Below, one piece after another: positions 1 through 9,180 of a stretch of 64,000 bases of DNA. Under the pieces are notes generated by a model. It made no database searches. It was not told where the DNA came from and worked only from the letters and a program-made list of their open reading frames with translations. Source of the stretch: an uncultured Marinobacterium sp. (GTDB lineage Bacteria; Pseudomonadota; Gammaproteobacteria; Pseudomonadales; Balneatricaceae). Made by a program: the position numbers and the translations under genes. Position 1 is the stretch's first letter. Each line of letters begins with the position of its first letter. The DNA lies in NCBI GenBank assembly GCA_947501565.1, contig CANMWJ010000008.1, forward strand, positions 1 to 64,000. The letters run 5' to 3'.

Positions 1-76
1 TGGCTCCTCGAGCTGGACTCGAACCAGCGACCAATAGATTAACAGTCTACTGCTCTACCAACTGAGCTATCGAGGA
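1..76 (-). tRNA. tRNA-Asn (anticodon GTT)
   Basis: Read on the minus strand this is a complete 76-nt tRNA with an encoded CCA end (TGG at 1-3). The acceptor arms TCCTCGA and TCGAGGA pair perfectly. The D-arm has the usual AGCTCAGTTGG core, and the T-arm has GGTTCGAGTCC. The seven-base anticodon loop CTGTTAA places the anticodon GTT at 41-43, which reads AAC and AAU codons for asparagine. A good promoter lies just upstream of its 5' end. Confidence 0.97.
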
Positions 77-99
77 ATCGCCTCAACCAGTGGCGGCGT

Positions 100-128
100 A
101 TATTAATGATGCCCCCGGGGAGCGTCAA
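100..128 (-). promoter_or_regulatory. Sigma-70 promoter of tRNA-Asn
   Basis: On the minus strand a -35 box TTGACG (123-128) is followed by exactly 17 bases and a -10 box TAATAT (100-105). Transcription would begin near position 93, about 17 nt before the mature tRNA 5' end. The spacer is GC-rich (ctccccggggg), as is common for stable-RNA promoters. Confidence 0.75.
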
Positions 129-394
129 GCGTTTTTTTTCAAATAATTTCAAAGAGATTTGCGCGTCACTGTCGGTTGGAGAATTGCGCTATAATCTCGC
201 CCCTTCAGGTTGGGGAAACTCTGATCGGGCGTTCCCCGCCGTTGTTGAACACCTATTAATCAGTTCGGCTGATTTGCTTGCGTACAACCGCTCAGGTGGT
301 ATAGAAAAACGCTTACTATTAAGTTGATCGGAAGCGTGATCCTTCCGGTTTGCGATACTATGATGTTGGTACCGTCCAGCAGAGGAAAGAGTGA
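129..394 (+). other. Leader region upstream of ycaO
   Basis: No gene is supported here. A TATAAT hexamer at 190-195 is a likely -10 element reading toward ycaO, but I see no good -35. A small hairpin (CGGAAG, 7-nt loop, CTTCCG) lies at 329-347. A purine-rich AGAGGAAAGAG stretch just before 395 serves as the ribosome binding site of ycaO. Confidence 0.4.
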
Positions 395-2137
395 ATGACC
401 CCTATTCTTGGCAAAGATGCGCCGCTTGAGCAATCTATCAGCCGCATGTCTGCAACACTCAAGCAGCTGGGTTTTGATATAGAAGAGGCGCGTTGGTTAA
501 ATCCGGTGCCTAATGTCTGGTCGGTACACATTCGCGATCGTAACTGTCCGATGTTGCGCACCCGAGGTAAGGGTGTCAGCCGGGAAGCTGCACTGGCCAG
601 TGCGCTGGGTGAATACTTCGAACGCCTGAGCTGTAACTACTTCTTTGCTAAATATTTCTGGGGCAACACGATCGCCGACAGCGCGTTCGTGCACTATCCC
701 AATGAGCGCTGGTTCCCGATTGCCAGCGATCAGTTGCCGGTTGAGTTGCTGGATGATCCCACCCTGAAGCACTACAACATGAAGGGTGACCTGAATGCCT
801 CCATGTTGGTGGACACCAATTCCGGCAATGGCCGCCGTGGTATCTGCGCGATCCCTTTTGAGCGTCAGCGCACGGGTGATACCGTCTGGTTCCCGCTGAA
901 CATCATCGGTAACCTCTACGCCAACAACGGTATGGGCGCGGGTAATTCCAAGTGGGAAGCGCGCGTGCAGGCGTTGGGCGAGATCTTTGAGCGCCACATC
1001 AAAAATACGATCATCTCATCCGGCATCAGCCTGCCGAGTATCCCCGATGAGGTGATTGCGCGTTACCCGCGTATCGATGCCGCGATTCAGGCGCTGCGTG
1101 ACCAGGGTTTTGGCGTGGTGGTAAAAGACGCATCGCTGGGCGGGAAGTTTCCGCTGGTGAATGTCACCCTGCTAAATCCTGAAAACGGCGGATGTTTTGC
1201 CTCCTTTGGTGCACACCCGAAATTTGAAGTTGCGCTTGAGCGCACCGTCACCGAGTTGCTGCAGGGGCGTTCGCTGGATCAGCTTGATGCCTTTCCGCCG
1301 CCAAGCTTTGATATCCGCGAGGTCGCTGATCAGCAGAACTTGGATGCACACTTTATCGATTCAAGCGGTGTTGTTGCATGGGACCTGTTGGCTGACGAAT
1401 CCGATTATGAATTTACCGAATGGAATATCGAAGGTGATACCAAGGCTGAGTTCGATCACCTCTGTTATCTGATTCACCGCGTCGATATGGATATCTACAT
1501 CTCTGACTATGAGCATCTGGGTATCTGCAGCTGTCGTATCGTAGTGCCGGGTATGTCTGAGGTGCATCCGGTGGAAAATCTGCTTTGGGCTAACAATGCC
1601 ACCGGCATTCCGTTCCGCCACCGCTGCCTGCAGCTGCCGGAGCTGGATCAGGAGGGCTACGAACAGCTGTTTGACGAACTCGACGAGCTGGAGGTTGATG
1701 ACCAGCTGAGGGTGGCCGACTTTATCGGTCTGGTTACCGACCCGGATACGCCATGGGATAGCCTGTGCATCGGTGAGCTGAAAGCACTGCTAAGCCTTGT
1801 TACCGGGGATCTGGTGCCTGCAGTTGAGTGGGTGGAGTGGACGCTGAATTTCGCTCAGCTACCTGCGGAGCGTCAGGCCCTTTATCGCTGTCTGTACCAG
1901 TGCCTCAAGTTTGAGCTGGATGATGAGCGCACGCTGGAAGGGTACGAGCCGGTGTTGAGACTGGCACACCGGGAAACCTATGTGGAACGTAGTCTGAAAA
2001 TGTTACGTGGCGAGGCAGTGTTTTGCGATCTGCCAAGCGATGACGGCGATCTGCATCATTTTGCCAATCACAGTAAGTTGTTGGACGTATATCTGCGCTT
2101 ACAGCAGGCCAAGGCGGACTTTTACCGGGCTGGCTAA
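395..2137 (+). CDS. ycaO: YcaO-family protein (RimO accessory type)
   Basis: The 580-residue product matches the length and organisation of Escherichia coli YcaO (about 586 residues). An N-terminal half carries the YcaO ATP-binding fold (roughly residues 60-380, with conserved GKG, ALGEYFER and EIFERH segments). A helical, acidic C-terminal region (about 400-580) follows. In E. coli, YcaO assists RimO-dependent methylthiolation of ribosomal protein S12, while other family members activate amide backbones with ATP. No precursor peptide, dehydrogenase or thiazole/oxazole cluster lies nearby, so the housekeeping role is favoured. The start follows a purine-rich ribosome binding site. The gene is monocistronic and ends at a strong terminator. 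Confidence 0.92.
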   Translation: MTPILGKDAPLEQSISRMSATLKQLGFDIEEARWLNPVPNVWSVHIRDRNCPMLRTRGKGVSREAALASALGEYFERLSCNYFFAKYFWGNTIADSAFVHYPNERWFPIASDQLPVELLDDPTLKHYNMKGDLNASMLVDTNSGNGRRGICAIPFERQRTGDTVWFPLNIIGNLYANNGMGAGNSKWEARVQALGEIFERHIKNTIISSGISLPSIPDEVIARYPRIDAAIQALRDQGFGVVVKDASLGGKFPLVNVTLLNPENGGCFASFGAHPKFEVALERTVTELLQGRSLDQLDAFPPPSFDIREVADQQNLDAHFIDSSGVVAWDLLADESDYEFTEWNIEGDTKAEFDHLCYLIHRVDMDIYISDYEHLGICSCRIVVPGMSEVHPVENLLWANNATGIPFRHRCLQLPELDQEGYEQLFDELDELEVDDQLRVADFIGLVTDPDTPWDSLCIGELKALLSLVTGDLVPAVEWVEWTLNFAQLPAERQALYRCLYQCLKFELDDERTLEGYEPVLRLAHRETYVERSLKMLRGEAVFCDLPSDDGDLHHFANHSKLLDVYLRLQQAKADFYRAG

Positions 2138-2167
2138 GCTGGTTGCTACCATCTCTAATACGATCTG

Positions 2168-2193
2168 AAGGCGGGATTTGACCCGCCTTTTTT
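2168..2193 (+). terminator. Rho-independent terminator of ycaO
   Basis: A GGCGGG/CCCGCC stem (2170-2175 with 2082-style pairing partner at 2182-2187) is flanked by AA and TT pairs and followed by six T residues (2188-2193). It lies 30 nt past the ycaO stop codon. Confidence 0.9.
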
Positions 2194-2320
2194 AGTTTTA
2201 AATGTTTGCTCAAAAACCTATATGCCGTTCCCCTTTTTTGTCGGGTCTGGCTGGGCTAGAATCCCTTCCTTCAGTCTGTGAATTTCAGACCTTAACACCG
2301 CACAGAATTTAAGGGTCCAG

Positions 2321-3724
2321 ATGCTCTTTCAAAAGCTCCCTGATGACTTATTTTTGCCGCTCTCAGGGCAGAACCGCCAGATCTATCAGGTGGTCCTTCT
2401 CTCGTTGGCCGATGTGTTCTTCGACGAGGACCTGATCGATCCTTTCGTACCAAAAGATCTGGTACGTTCCACCATCGAAGACACAGTAATCCGAATGGGT
2501 ATCCGTCGCTGGGTGCCGGAAGAAGACGATGGTGAAGAGCAGGTCGAACTGCCGCGCTCCAGCAGTGAATACGCCAGTCGCATCTACCGTCGCCTGGTCG
2601 CAACGGGCTGGCTGGAGGAGGAGCAGCGGGTTTACCGTACCTATGTGCTGCTGTCGCCAGCGATCAGCTTCCTGCTGCGTACCCTGGTTTCCATCTCCAA
2701 GCTGGAAAAACGCAGCTACGGCGGTGCCGTACTGAACGTGCTCAGCTCTCTGGAAGCGGCGATCAATGATCCGGCCGGACGTGGTATCACTCTCGCGGAG
2801 GCGGCGCAGACTGCGTCTGACTTCAGTGCCCACCTGACCGACATGATGCTGGGTCTGCGTGAACTGAAGATCAACCTGTCGCAGACCAACAATCCGCAGG
2901 AGATCGTACGCAACTTCTTCGAGCGTTTTGTCGAGCACATTCTGGTCTCCGACTATAAAACCCTGAAGACCAAGAACAACCCGTTCCGCTTCCGCCGTCA
3001 GATCCTCTCTATGCTGCGTGAGCTGCAGTTCGACACCTACAAGGTTGAACTGCTGGCCAAGCATTATCAGGAGCAGTACGAGACCGATTACCACGATGCG
3101 GAAGGCCGGGTGCATCAGCATATCAACCGTATCATCCGTATCTTTGAATCGGTGGATCAGCGCCTCGCCACCATCGATGACTTCCGCTACCGCCTTGAGA
3201 AACGGGTAGCGGATACCGTGCGGTACATGGACAAGACCACACCGGGTATGGCTGCGCGCCTGTCCCGTGTCATCAGCGAGGTCTCCCGCCGTGATGGGCG
3301 TGAGATTCCGCGTCTGGATACGCTGGATACTGTGGGCTACATCTCCGAACGCAGTCTGCGTGCGCCGGTACGCCGCCGAGTGCAGGCCGAACCGCGGGTG
3401 ATCAAACAGGCTGAGATCGATCCACGTGTGCTGGAGCTGCGTCGCCTGTTTAAAGAGTATAAAGAGCGTCGTGAAGTAACCCCTGATCGTATCGAAGCCT
3501 ATCTGGAACGTAACCTGATCGGCCGTGATGTGATCAAAGCTAACGAATTTATTATCGAAACGATCGAAGACTACATCTGCTTCAGTTACGTACGTCATCT
3601 GCAGTCGATGGGCAAGAAAGCCAAAAAGACCATCGACAAGTACGAGATCCGTTTTGAAGAACAGTATGTCAACGTTGCCGACATGGTGGAGTGTCGGGAC
3701 TTTGTGATCCAAAGGAAACGCTAG
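2321..3724 (+). CDS. jetA: Wadjet/Mks condensin kleisin subunit, JetA (MksF) type
   Basis: The 467-residue product is the first gene of a three-gene condensin operon. Its position before a small winged-helix subunit and an SMC-type ATPase is that of JetA/MksF, the MukF-like kleisin that bridges the two ATPase heads. The sequence is helix-rich, with an N-terminal segment resembling a winged-helix (about 20-120) and long amphipathic helices around 140-330. The length is close to MukF (about 440). Codon use is strongly biased to CTG, CGT and GAA/AAA, like htpG in this window, which suggests a well-expressed resident gene. The stop codon is followed directly by the jetB ATG. The family assignment rests on remembered sequence similarity plus gene order. 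Confidence 0.82.
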   Translation: MLFQKLPDDLFLPLSGQNRQIYQVVLLSLADVFFDEDLIDPFVPKDLVRSTIEDTVIRMGIRRWVPEEDDGEEQVELPRSSSEYASRIYRRLVATGWLEEEQRVYRTYVLLSPAISFLLRTLVSISKLEKRSYGGAVLNVLSSLEAAINDPAGRGITLAEAAQTASDFSAHLTDMMLGLRELKINLSQTNNPQEIVRNFFERFVEHILVSDYKTLKTKNNPFRFRRQILSMLRELQFDTYKVELLAKHYQEQYETDYHDAEGRVHQHINRIIRIFESVDQRLATIDDFRYRLEKRVADTVRYMDKTTPGMAARLSRVISEVSRRDGREIPRLDTLDTVGYISERSLRAPVRRRVQAEPRVIKQAEIDPRVLELRRLFKEYKERREVTPDRIEAYLERNLIGRDVIKANEFIIETIEDYICFSYVRHLQSMGKKAKKTIDKYEIRFEEQYVNVADMVECRDFVIQRKR

Positions 3725-4384
3725 ATGTTAGGTGACCTGCAAAAAATTATCAGTCGCAGCGACAAGTACCAGGCGCCGGATTTTACCCGCGCCGCGAACC
3801 AGCTGCTGACCCATCAGTTCCTGTTTGCTGATCGTCCTGTGCATCGGGAGAGCTATTTCCTGATCGCATCCCACGTGGAGTATTTCACAAACCTGATCGA
3901 AGCGATCGGCTGGAGTTTTGTGTACCAGCCGGACGAAGCGTATATGGGCATCATCCCGAAAGGCGAGGAGCGTTTCATGCGTCTGCGTCTGGATGAATCC
4001 CTGTTGCTGCTCTGTCTGCGTCAGTTGTACGAGCAGAAGCTGGAAGCCTTTGAAGTTGAAGCAGGTCAGGCGTATACCAGCACCGATGAGCTGCTCTCTA
4101 CCTACGAAAACCTGACCGGTAAAGAGATCCCTAATGAAACCCGCCTGAAGGAGATTGTTTCGCTGTTCTCCCGCCACGGTGTGGTTGAACGTGGCAAACC
4201 GGACGAAAGTGAACCGAAAAACCTGCCGTTGCAGATCAACCCGGTGATCCGTCAGGTGGTGGTTGAAGATTATGTCGGACAGCTGGAAGGGCTGTGTGAA
4301 CACGAAGCAGAAGTAGAAGCCGAAGCGGTGGCAGCGGTCGAAGAATCAACAGAGGAGGCGGCTGCCGATGAAACAGCTCAATAG
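3725..4384 (+). CDS. jetB: Wadjet/Mks condensin subunit, JetB (MksE, DUF4194) type
   Basis: This 219-residue protein matches the size and place of JetB/MksE, the MukE-like subunit that forms winged-helix dimers clamping the kleisin. Residues 1-180 look like paired winged-helix domains. The last 35 residues are a low-complexity tail of Glu and Ala. The start codon abuts the jetA stop (TAGATG), and the 3' end overlaps jetC by 17 bases, so the three proteins should be translationally coupled. The jetC ribosome binding site (GAGGAGG) lies inside this coding sequence. Confidence 0.82.
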   Translation: MLGDLQKIISRSDKYQAPDFTRAANQLLTHQFLFADRPVHRESYFLIASHVEYFTNLIEAIGWSFVYQPDEAYMGIIPKGEERFMRLRLDESLLLLCLRQLYEQKLEAFEVEAGQAYTSTDELLSTYENLTGKEIPNETRLKEIVSLFSRHGVVERGKPDESEPKNLPLQINPVIRQVVVEDYVGQLEGLCEHEAEVEAEAVAAVEESTEEAAADETAQ

Positions 4385-7300
4385 AATTGTACTGGTTAAC
4401 TGGTACGTACTGGGCGCTATTGAGATTCCGATCAAAGGCAGTGTGGCGATCGTTGGTCCTAACGGTTCCGGTAAATCCTCTCTGCTGGATGCGATTCAGA
4501 CGGTACTGATGGGCGGCAACAAACGTCACCTGAGCTTCAACGCCTCGGCGGGGGAGAAGAGCGAGCGTAGCCTGCGTACCTACTGCCTGGGTTTCCTCGA
4601 CGATGACGGTAAAAAGAATACCGCGCGTGAAGATTCCCTCAGCTACATGGCGTTGAGCTTCTTCGATACTGAAACGGCAAAAGAGAGCTGTGTGGGTATC
4701 GCGATCAGCGCGTCTACGGCATCGCCGGAAGAGGAAATTCTGGGGCGTTTTATCCTGCCCGATTTCTCCGTGCATCTGGACGACTTCACCACCAAAGAGG
4801 GTGAGGGGCGCCTGCCACGCGCCTGGCCTGAGGTGCGTGACAGCCTGATGAAGCAGTGCCCGGATATGGTGCTGGAGAAACGTGCCAGCCGCTTTATCCG
4901 CGAGATGGTTACCCATCTGAGTTACGACCCGCAGATGCCGAACGATGACGACAAGTTCGTCAAAAACTTCAAAAACGCGCTGAAGTTTGTGCCGATCGAC
5001 AGCCCGACCCGCTTTATCCGCGAGTTCGTGCTGGACGAAAACATCGTACACGTAGGGGCTTTCCGTAAGTCGCTCGACGAATACCGGGCGATGGAGCAGA
5101 AAACCAAAGAGGTCTCCGACCGTATCGGCGAGCTGGAGAAGATCCAGGATGCCTGCAAAGGGATCGAGCGTAACGTTAAGAACGCCGTCGAATACGAGTG
5201 GGTGGTACACGAAAGCCGCTTCGAAAACGCCGACCTGAAGAAAGAGGACGCGCAGGAGCGACTGGAAGAGAACCAGGAGAAAGAGGAGCAGCTGCAGACG
5301 GATCTGGAGAGCACCGGCGAGTCGCTCAACGGCATCATGCAGCAGCTGGCCGAAGCGCGTGCGGACCTGAACAACACGGATTCTGCACACAAGATCAAAG
5401 CGCTGGAGACCACCATCGCGGCGAAAAGCCACGAGCACAGCGTGGTTGAGGAGCGTATCCAGAACGTCTACAACCTGCTGCGCACGGCGGTGAGCTTTGC
5501 CAACTACGAAAAGCAGCTGCCGGAGAGTTTCCTGCCGGTGGTGAAAAAGTCGGTTGAGCTATGGCGCGCCGGTCAGGACATGATGGGCGCTGTGTGGCCA
5601 CAGAACCCGGTTGAGGTGGATCATAACCTCGAACACCTGAAGCAGAATGTAGACGCCGTACGTCGCGATGTGGCACGTCGCTTTGAAAGCTCTGTGATCC
5701 GCATGAACGAGCTGCGTTCCGAGATCCAGAACCAGAAGAGCAACGTCGAGCAGCTTAAGCAGGGCCGTGCGCCGGTGCGTCGAAACACCCGCGAACTGAT
5801 GGAGCTGCTGCAGGAGTACGGCATCGAATCCACGCCGATCTGTGAACTGGTGGATATCAACGACGATAAGTGGCGTGTGGCGCTGGAATCATTCCTCGGT
5901 GCCCGCCGTGAAGCGCTGATCGTTGAGCCGGACCGTGTGAAAGAGGCGATCACCCTCTACCGTCGCAAAGGCCGTCACCTGAAAGGCTGTCGTATCGTCA
6001 ACACTACCAAATCCGGTGAGTGGCTGAGCCGCTACAAGGCGGGCTCACTGGCGCACTTTATCGATACCGATAATGACCATGCCCGTGCGTATATGAACCG
6101 TGCGCTGGGCGGCGTGATGGCGGTGGAGACCGAAACCGAATTGCTGCGTCACGAACGCGCGCTGACCTACGACTGCATGCTGCAGACCGAAGGTTCCACC
6201 ACCGCGATCAATGAACTGCAGCCGATTATGGGTATCCGTCGCCGTGGCAACCAACTGGAGATCCAGGGTAAGCAGGTTGACCAGATGGTGGCTGAGTTTA
6301 CCGAGCTGGGTAAAGGTCACGATGCACTGGAGAAACTGCGTGATGCCCTGATCGGCCTGACCACCAGTCTGGCGGGTGTGAACGAGCGTGTATTCGATCT
6401 GGTGAACCAGCGCGAACAGTTGAACACCGAAATTGAAGGCCACCGTCAGGCGGTGGTGGATCTGCACAACCAGGACGACACCGGCATCCAGAACCGTATC
6501 ACCGAGCTGGTGGCCGCGCAGAAAGAGACCGAACTGAAGCAGAAGTCTCTGATGGACAAGCTGCAGAAAGCCCGTACGGCGATGATTAAGGACTCCGCGG
6601 CGCTGGAAGTACTGGAGCAGGAGCTGAACGAGCACGCCGCAGCGCGTGGCAAGTGCGAAGAGAAAGCGGTCTTTGACGCCCAGGCAGCGCAGGAGAAACG
6701 TGATTATCTGGACGAAAGCTGCGGTGGCGAGCTTGAGCGTATCATCTTTGACGCTGCCAAGAAGGCACAGTCGGAGCTGAGCCTGCATGAGAAGAAGAAA
6801 AACGGTGTACGTGACGCGGTAGCGCAGTACAAAGCGCGTTATCACGGCGGTGGCTTGAGCCATCAGCAGCTGGATAAGATCAGCGCAGACTCCACCCACG
6901 AGGAGCTGGAAGCGTTCGTCAACGACACTGTGCAGTCGCTGCGTGAATCCGAGCTGGCGAACTACAGCCAGAAAGCGGAGCGTGCCCGTCTGGAAGCGGA
7001 AACGGCGTTCCGTTCCGACTTCGTGGCGCACCTGAACGATCAGATCAACAAGATCAAAGACCTGATCCGCGAGCTGAACCAGCACCTGAAGAACCGTCCG
7101 TTCCACAAGGAGATGTACAGCTTCGAGATGATGCCGAACCCGGAACTGAAAGATATTCTGGAACTGGTGGAAGCGTACACCCGGATCGATCAGGCCAACG
7201 TGGGCTCCCTGTTCGACATGAAGTTCAACGAGGACAAGCCGCATCAGGATGCCCTGGCTAAGATCCACGAAGTACTGAAGGATGAAGGTGAGAGCAGCCT

Positions 7301-7829
7301 GCTGCAGGATTACCGTAACTTCTACAACTTCGAGCTGGTGGTGAAAGACCTGGACGGTAACCGTAAGACCACGCTGACCCAACGTATCAAAACCGGTTCC
7401 GGTGGTGAGCACCAGGTGCCGTTCTACGTGGCGATTGCGGCCGCACAGGGCGCAACCTACCGCTTGCGTGAGAGCGCAGACGGTGAACCGTTGGGTGGTA
7501 TGAGCCTGGCGGTGTTCGATGAAGCGTTCAACAAGCTGGACTCGGAAAACACCGTGACCTCGCTTGGTTTCATGGGTGATCTGGGTCTGCAGACCATCAT
7601 TGCGGCGCCGGACGAGAAGTACTCTCTGCTCAGCTCCTGCATGGATACCATCATCAACGTCTGCCGTGATGGCCGCGTGGTGGATGTGGACGTGGAGTTC
7701 CCAACCCTGCAGGGACGCGAACTGCTCAACTCCGATAATCCACTCAAGGTAATGGCGCAGATCGACGCGGCTGAAGCCGATGCCCGTGGCGAGCCAGATC
7801 TCTCTGAGGGTGTGGTAGAGCCAGCGTAA
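4368..7829 (+). CDS. jetC: Wadjet/Mks SMC-like ATPase, JetC (MksB) type
   Basis: The 1153-residue product has the SMC/MukB layout. A Walker A motif GPNGSGKSS lies at residues 30-38, long coiled coils surround a small central hinge (coils about 255-370 and 650-900, hinge about 460-620), an SGGE signature is near residue 1011, and a Walker B block ([11 protein letters not shown]) is near 1047-1058. It would hydrolyse ATP to extrude or entrap DNA together with JetA and JetB. It is shorter than MukB (about 1486) and fits MksB/JetC. In Wadjet systems JetD/MksG supplies the nuclease that cuts small circular DNA. No such gene follows here, because a terminator and a convergent gene end the operon. 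Confidence 0.88.
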   Translation: MKQLNRIVLVNWYVLGAIEIPIKGSVAIVGPNGSGKSSLLDAIQTVLMGGNKRHLSFNASAGEKSERSLRTYCLGFLDDDGKKNTAREDSLSYMALSFFDTETAKESCVGIAISASTASPEEEILGRFILPDFSVHLDDFTTKEGEGRLPRAWPEVRDSLMKQCPDMVLEKRASRFIREMVTHLSYDPQMPNDDDKFVKNFKNALKFVPIDSPTRFIREFVLDENIVHVGAFRKSLDEYRAMEQKTKEVSDRIGELEKIQDACKGIERNVKNAVEYEWVVHESRFENADLKKEDAQERLEENQEKEEQLQTDLESTGESLNGIMQQLAEARADLNNTDSAHKIKALETTIAAKSHEHSVVEERIQNVYNLLRTAVSFANYEKQLPESFLPVVKKSVELWRAGQDMMGAVWPQNPVEVDHNLEHLKQNVDAVRRDVARRFESSVIRMNELRSEIQNQKSNVEQLKQGRAPVRRNTRELMELLQEYGIESTPICELVDINDDKWRVALESFLGARREALIVEPDRVKEAITLYRRKGRHLKGCRIVNTTKSGEWLSRYKAGSLAHFIDTDNDHARAYMNRALGGVMAVETETELLRHERALTYDCMLQTEGSTTAINELQPIMGIRRRGNQLEIQGKQVDQMVAEFTELGKGHDALEKLRDALIGLTTSLAGVNERVFDLVNQREQLNTEIEGHRQAVVDLHNQDDTGIQNRITELVAAQKETELKQKSLMDKLQKARTAMIKDSAALEVLEQELNEHAAARGKCEEKAVFDAQAAQEKRDYLDESCGGELERIIFDAAKKAQSELSLHEKKKNGVRDAVAQYKARYHGGGLSHQQLDKISADSTHEELEAFVNDTVQSLRESELANYSQKAERARLEAETAFRSDFVAHLNDQINKIKDLIRELNQHLKNRPFHKEMYSFEMMPNPELKDILELVEAYTRIDQANVGSLFDMKFNEDKPHQDALAKIHEVLKDEGESSLLQDYRNFYNFELVVKDLDGNRKTTLTQRIKTGSGGEHQVPFYVAIAAAQGATYRLRESADGEPLGGMSLAVFDEAFNKLDSENTVTSLGFMGDLGLQTIIAAPDEKYSLLSSCMDTIINVCRDGRVVDVDVEFPTLQGRELLNSDNPLKVMAQIDAAEADARGEPDLSEGVVEPA

Positions 7830-7852
7830 GGCTGGCCAAGACCGGATCTGAA

Positions 7853-7877
7853 AAAGGGGCTTAGAACAAGCCCCTTT
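7853..7877. terminator. Bidirectional terminator between jetC and a convergent gene
   Basis: The arms AAAGGGGCTT (7853-7862) and AAGCCCCTTT (7868-7877) pair perfectly around a 5-nt loop, with A-runs on one side and T-runs on the other, so it can end transcription both ways. The stop codon of the minus-strand gene (7861-7863) lies inside the stem. Confidence 0.85.
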
Positions 7878-8574
7878 CTTCTGTGTCAGGTTTGAGCCGC
7901 GGTGCCGGCGCGCTGAAATCCGGGATCAGGCTCACGTAAGGCTGTTGCTTATGATAGAGGTAGAGGCGCCCCTGGTGCGATTGGCCGATCCAGTCCTGGG
8001 GACGTTCCAGTAGTTGCAGACGTAAGCCCTGGATCGATGGAGTGGGTAAGCCGCCGGTACTGTTTTTCGTGCCTGTACCGGGCAGTGCGAGCTGAGCATT
8101 GCGCAGGTCGTGGTACTGACGGTTGGCGATCAGGCACAACAGGTTTTCGCCACTCCAGATCGCGGGTGCCTGGCTCAGTGGCTGCAGCACGCCGGTGCGA
8201 GAGGGGGGCAGGATCGTGCGATCTTTGGCGAAAAACTTACGTGCCGTGAGGTCAGTGTGCACGCCCAGCAGCGAGTTGTCGCGTACGTTACTGCTGAAAT
8301 CCATCTCCTCCAGGCCGGCGACCAGCCGCTCCAGGTTCCACTCACAGGCACGGATCAGGCTCCAGGCAGGCTCTACGGATTTGCGCGAACCCAGGCTGTA
8401 TTTGATTGCCTGATGGCCAGCCGCGAGTCCTGCTAATACGGTGATCTGCAGGTGGGTGCCCTGAAAGTCGATCAGACACTCCGGCTGCTCGACGAAACAA
8501 TAGGGAATTTCGCGACGGCAGAAATCGATCCATTGCTGGCGGCAGTTGAGTGTGGGCAGAACACGAATGATCAT
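7861..8574 (-). CDS. Hypothetical protein convergent to jetC
   Basis: A 237-residue product starting at the ATG at 8574 (protein MIIRVLP...). An in-frame upstream ATG at 8649 would add 25 residues but would run into the promoter of the divergent gene at 8662, so the shorter start is preferred. There is no signal peptide or membrane segment. The protein contains several Cys, Trp and Gln residues and proline-rich stretches late in the chain. I recognise no domain. It has no toprim-like acidic motif and is too short for JetD/MksG, so it should not be read as the missing Wadjet nuclease. Confidence 0.7.
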   Translation of the reverse strand: MIIRVLPTLNCRQQWIDFCRREIPYCFVEQPECLIDFQGTHLQITVLAGLAAGHQAIKYSLGSRKSVEPAWSLIRACEWNLERLVAGLEEMDFSSNVRDNSLLGVHTDLTARKFFAKDRTILPPSRTGVLQPLSQAPAIWSGENLLCLIANRQYHDLRNAQLALPGTGTKNSTGGLPTPSIQGLRLQLLERPQDWIGQSHQGRLYLYHKQQPYVSLIPDFSAPAPRLKPDTEERGLF

Positions 8575-8661
8575 TGGGGCTGGATGTCGACCGCAGGTCA
8601 GAGTTAAAAAGACAGCATTAAAATTGCTGCAAAAGTATATAGAAACCACAGGATAAGAACC

Positions 8662-9024
8662 ATGAAATTGCTGAACCGCTCAGCCTTCGCTGTTGTGCCA
8701 AAACAACCCTTTGTCGACTGGGCCAACGCTCTTGCATCGGATGAGGAGGGGTTGAATGAAACCCTGACGCTGGCGGAGCATCAGCGCGAAGGTACCGTAT
8801 ACCTGATCGATGAGGTGCAGTCAGAAGAAGATTTTGAACATGCGATTGCGCAATTCTGGCCGAAAATGTTCGAGAACGAACTGGCGGCCTGGGACGAGAT
8901 GGGGGATGCCTGGCCGGAGCCGCGCACGCAGGCGATGTTCGCCGATTGGTTTGAGCTAAAACCACAGGTGATGGCGATTGATCTGTTGTCCGAACCGTTG
9001 ATGACCGCCGCGCTGGAAAGCTGA
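8662..9024 (+). CDS. Hypothetical acidic protein
   Basis: A 120-residue soluble acidic protein (MKLLNRSAFAVVPKQPF...) with a good ribosome binding site (AGGATAAG) eight bases before the ATG. Notable are a YLIDEV segment near residue 47 and a Trp-rich region (FWPKMFE, AAWDEMGDAWPEP) around 68-92. It is divergent from the gene at 7861-8574 and shares an intergenic region of about 87 bp with it. I do not recognise the family. The codon pattern is that of a real gene. Confidence 0.75.
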   Translation: MKLLNRSAFAVVPKQPFVDWANALASDEEGLNETLTLAEHQREGTVYLIDEVQSEEDFEHAIAQFWPKMFENELAAWDEMGDAWPEPRTQAMFADWFELKPQVMAIDLLSEPLMTAALES

Positions 9025-9048
9025 GCTGGCTATATAAGCATCTACTGA

Positions 9049-9064
9049 TATCCCTGTAGGGATA
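9049..9064. promoter_or_regulatory. Short palindrome upstream of the DUF3422 gene
   Basis: TATCCCT-gt-AGGGATA is an inverted repeat with 7-base arms, lying 117 bp before the next start codon. A smaller repeat, TAACC/GGTTA, follows at about 9086-9099. Either could be an operator. No regulator can be named. Confidence 0.3.
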
Positions 9065-9180
9065 AACACTTAGCGTCACTTTTATTAACCTTCAGGTTAG
9101 TAAATTTGCAACCACCGGGCGGTTGCGCACAGGCGGCAGTCGGGTTATCAATAGGGCAATCTTTTTTACTGGAGATCAAA

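Noticed and set aside
2363-3712. Long open frame on the minus strand (449 codons) opposite jetA
   Set aside because: It mirrors a strongly biased, well-conserved coding sequence. The translation has no recognisable domain and reflects low stop-codon density on the opposite strand of CTG/CGT-rich genes.
6045-7412. Long minus-strand frame opposite jetC (455 codons)
   Set aside because: Antisense shadow of the SMC coiled coil. Hydrophobic low-complexity translation and no ribosome binding site.
7861-8574. The gene after jetC as a possible JetD/MksG nuclease
   Set aside because: Opposite strand, only 237 residues, and no toprim-type Glu/Asp-x-Asp motifs.
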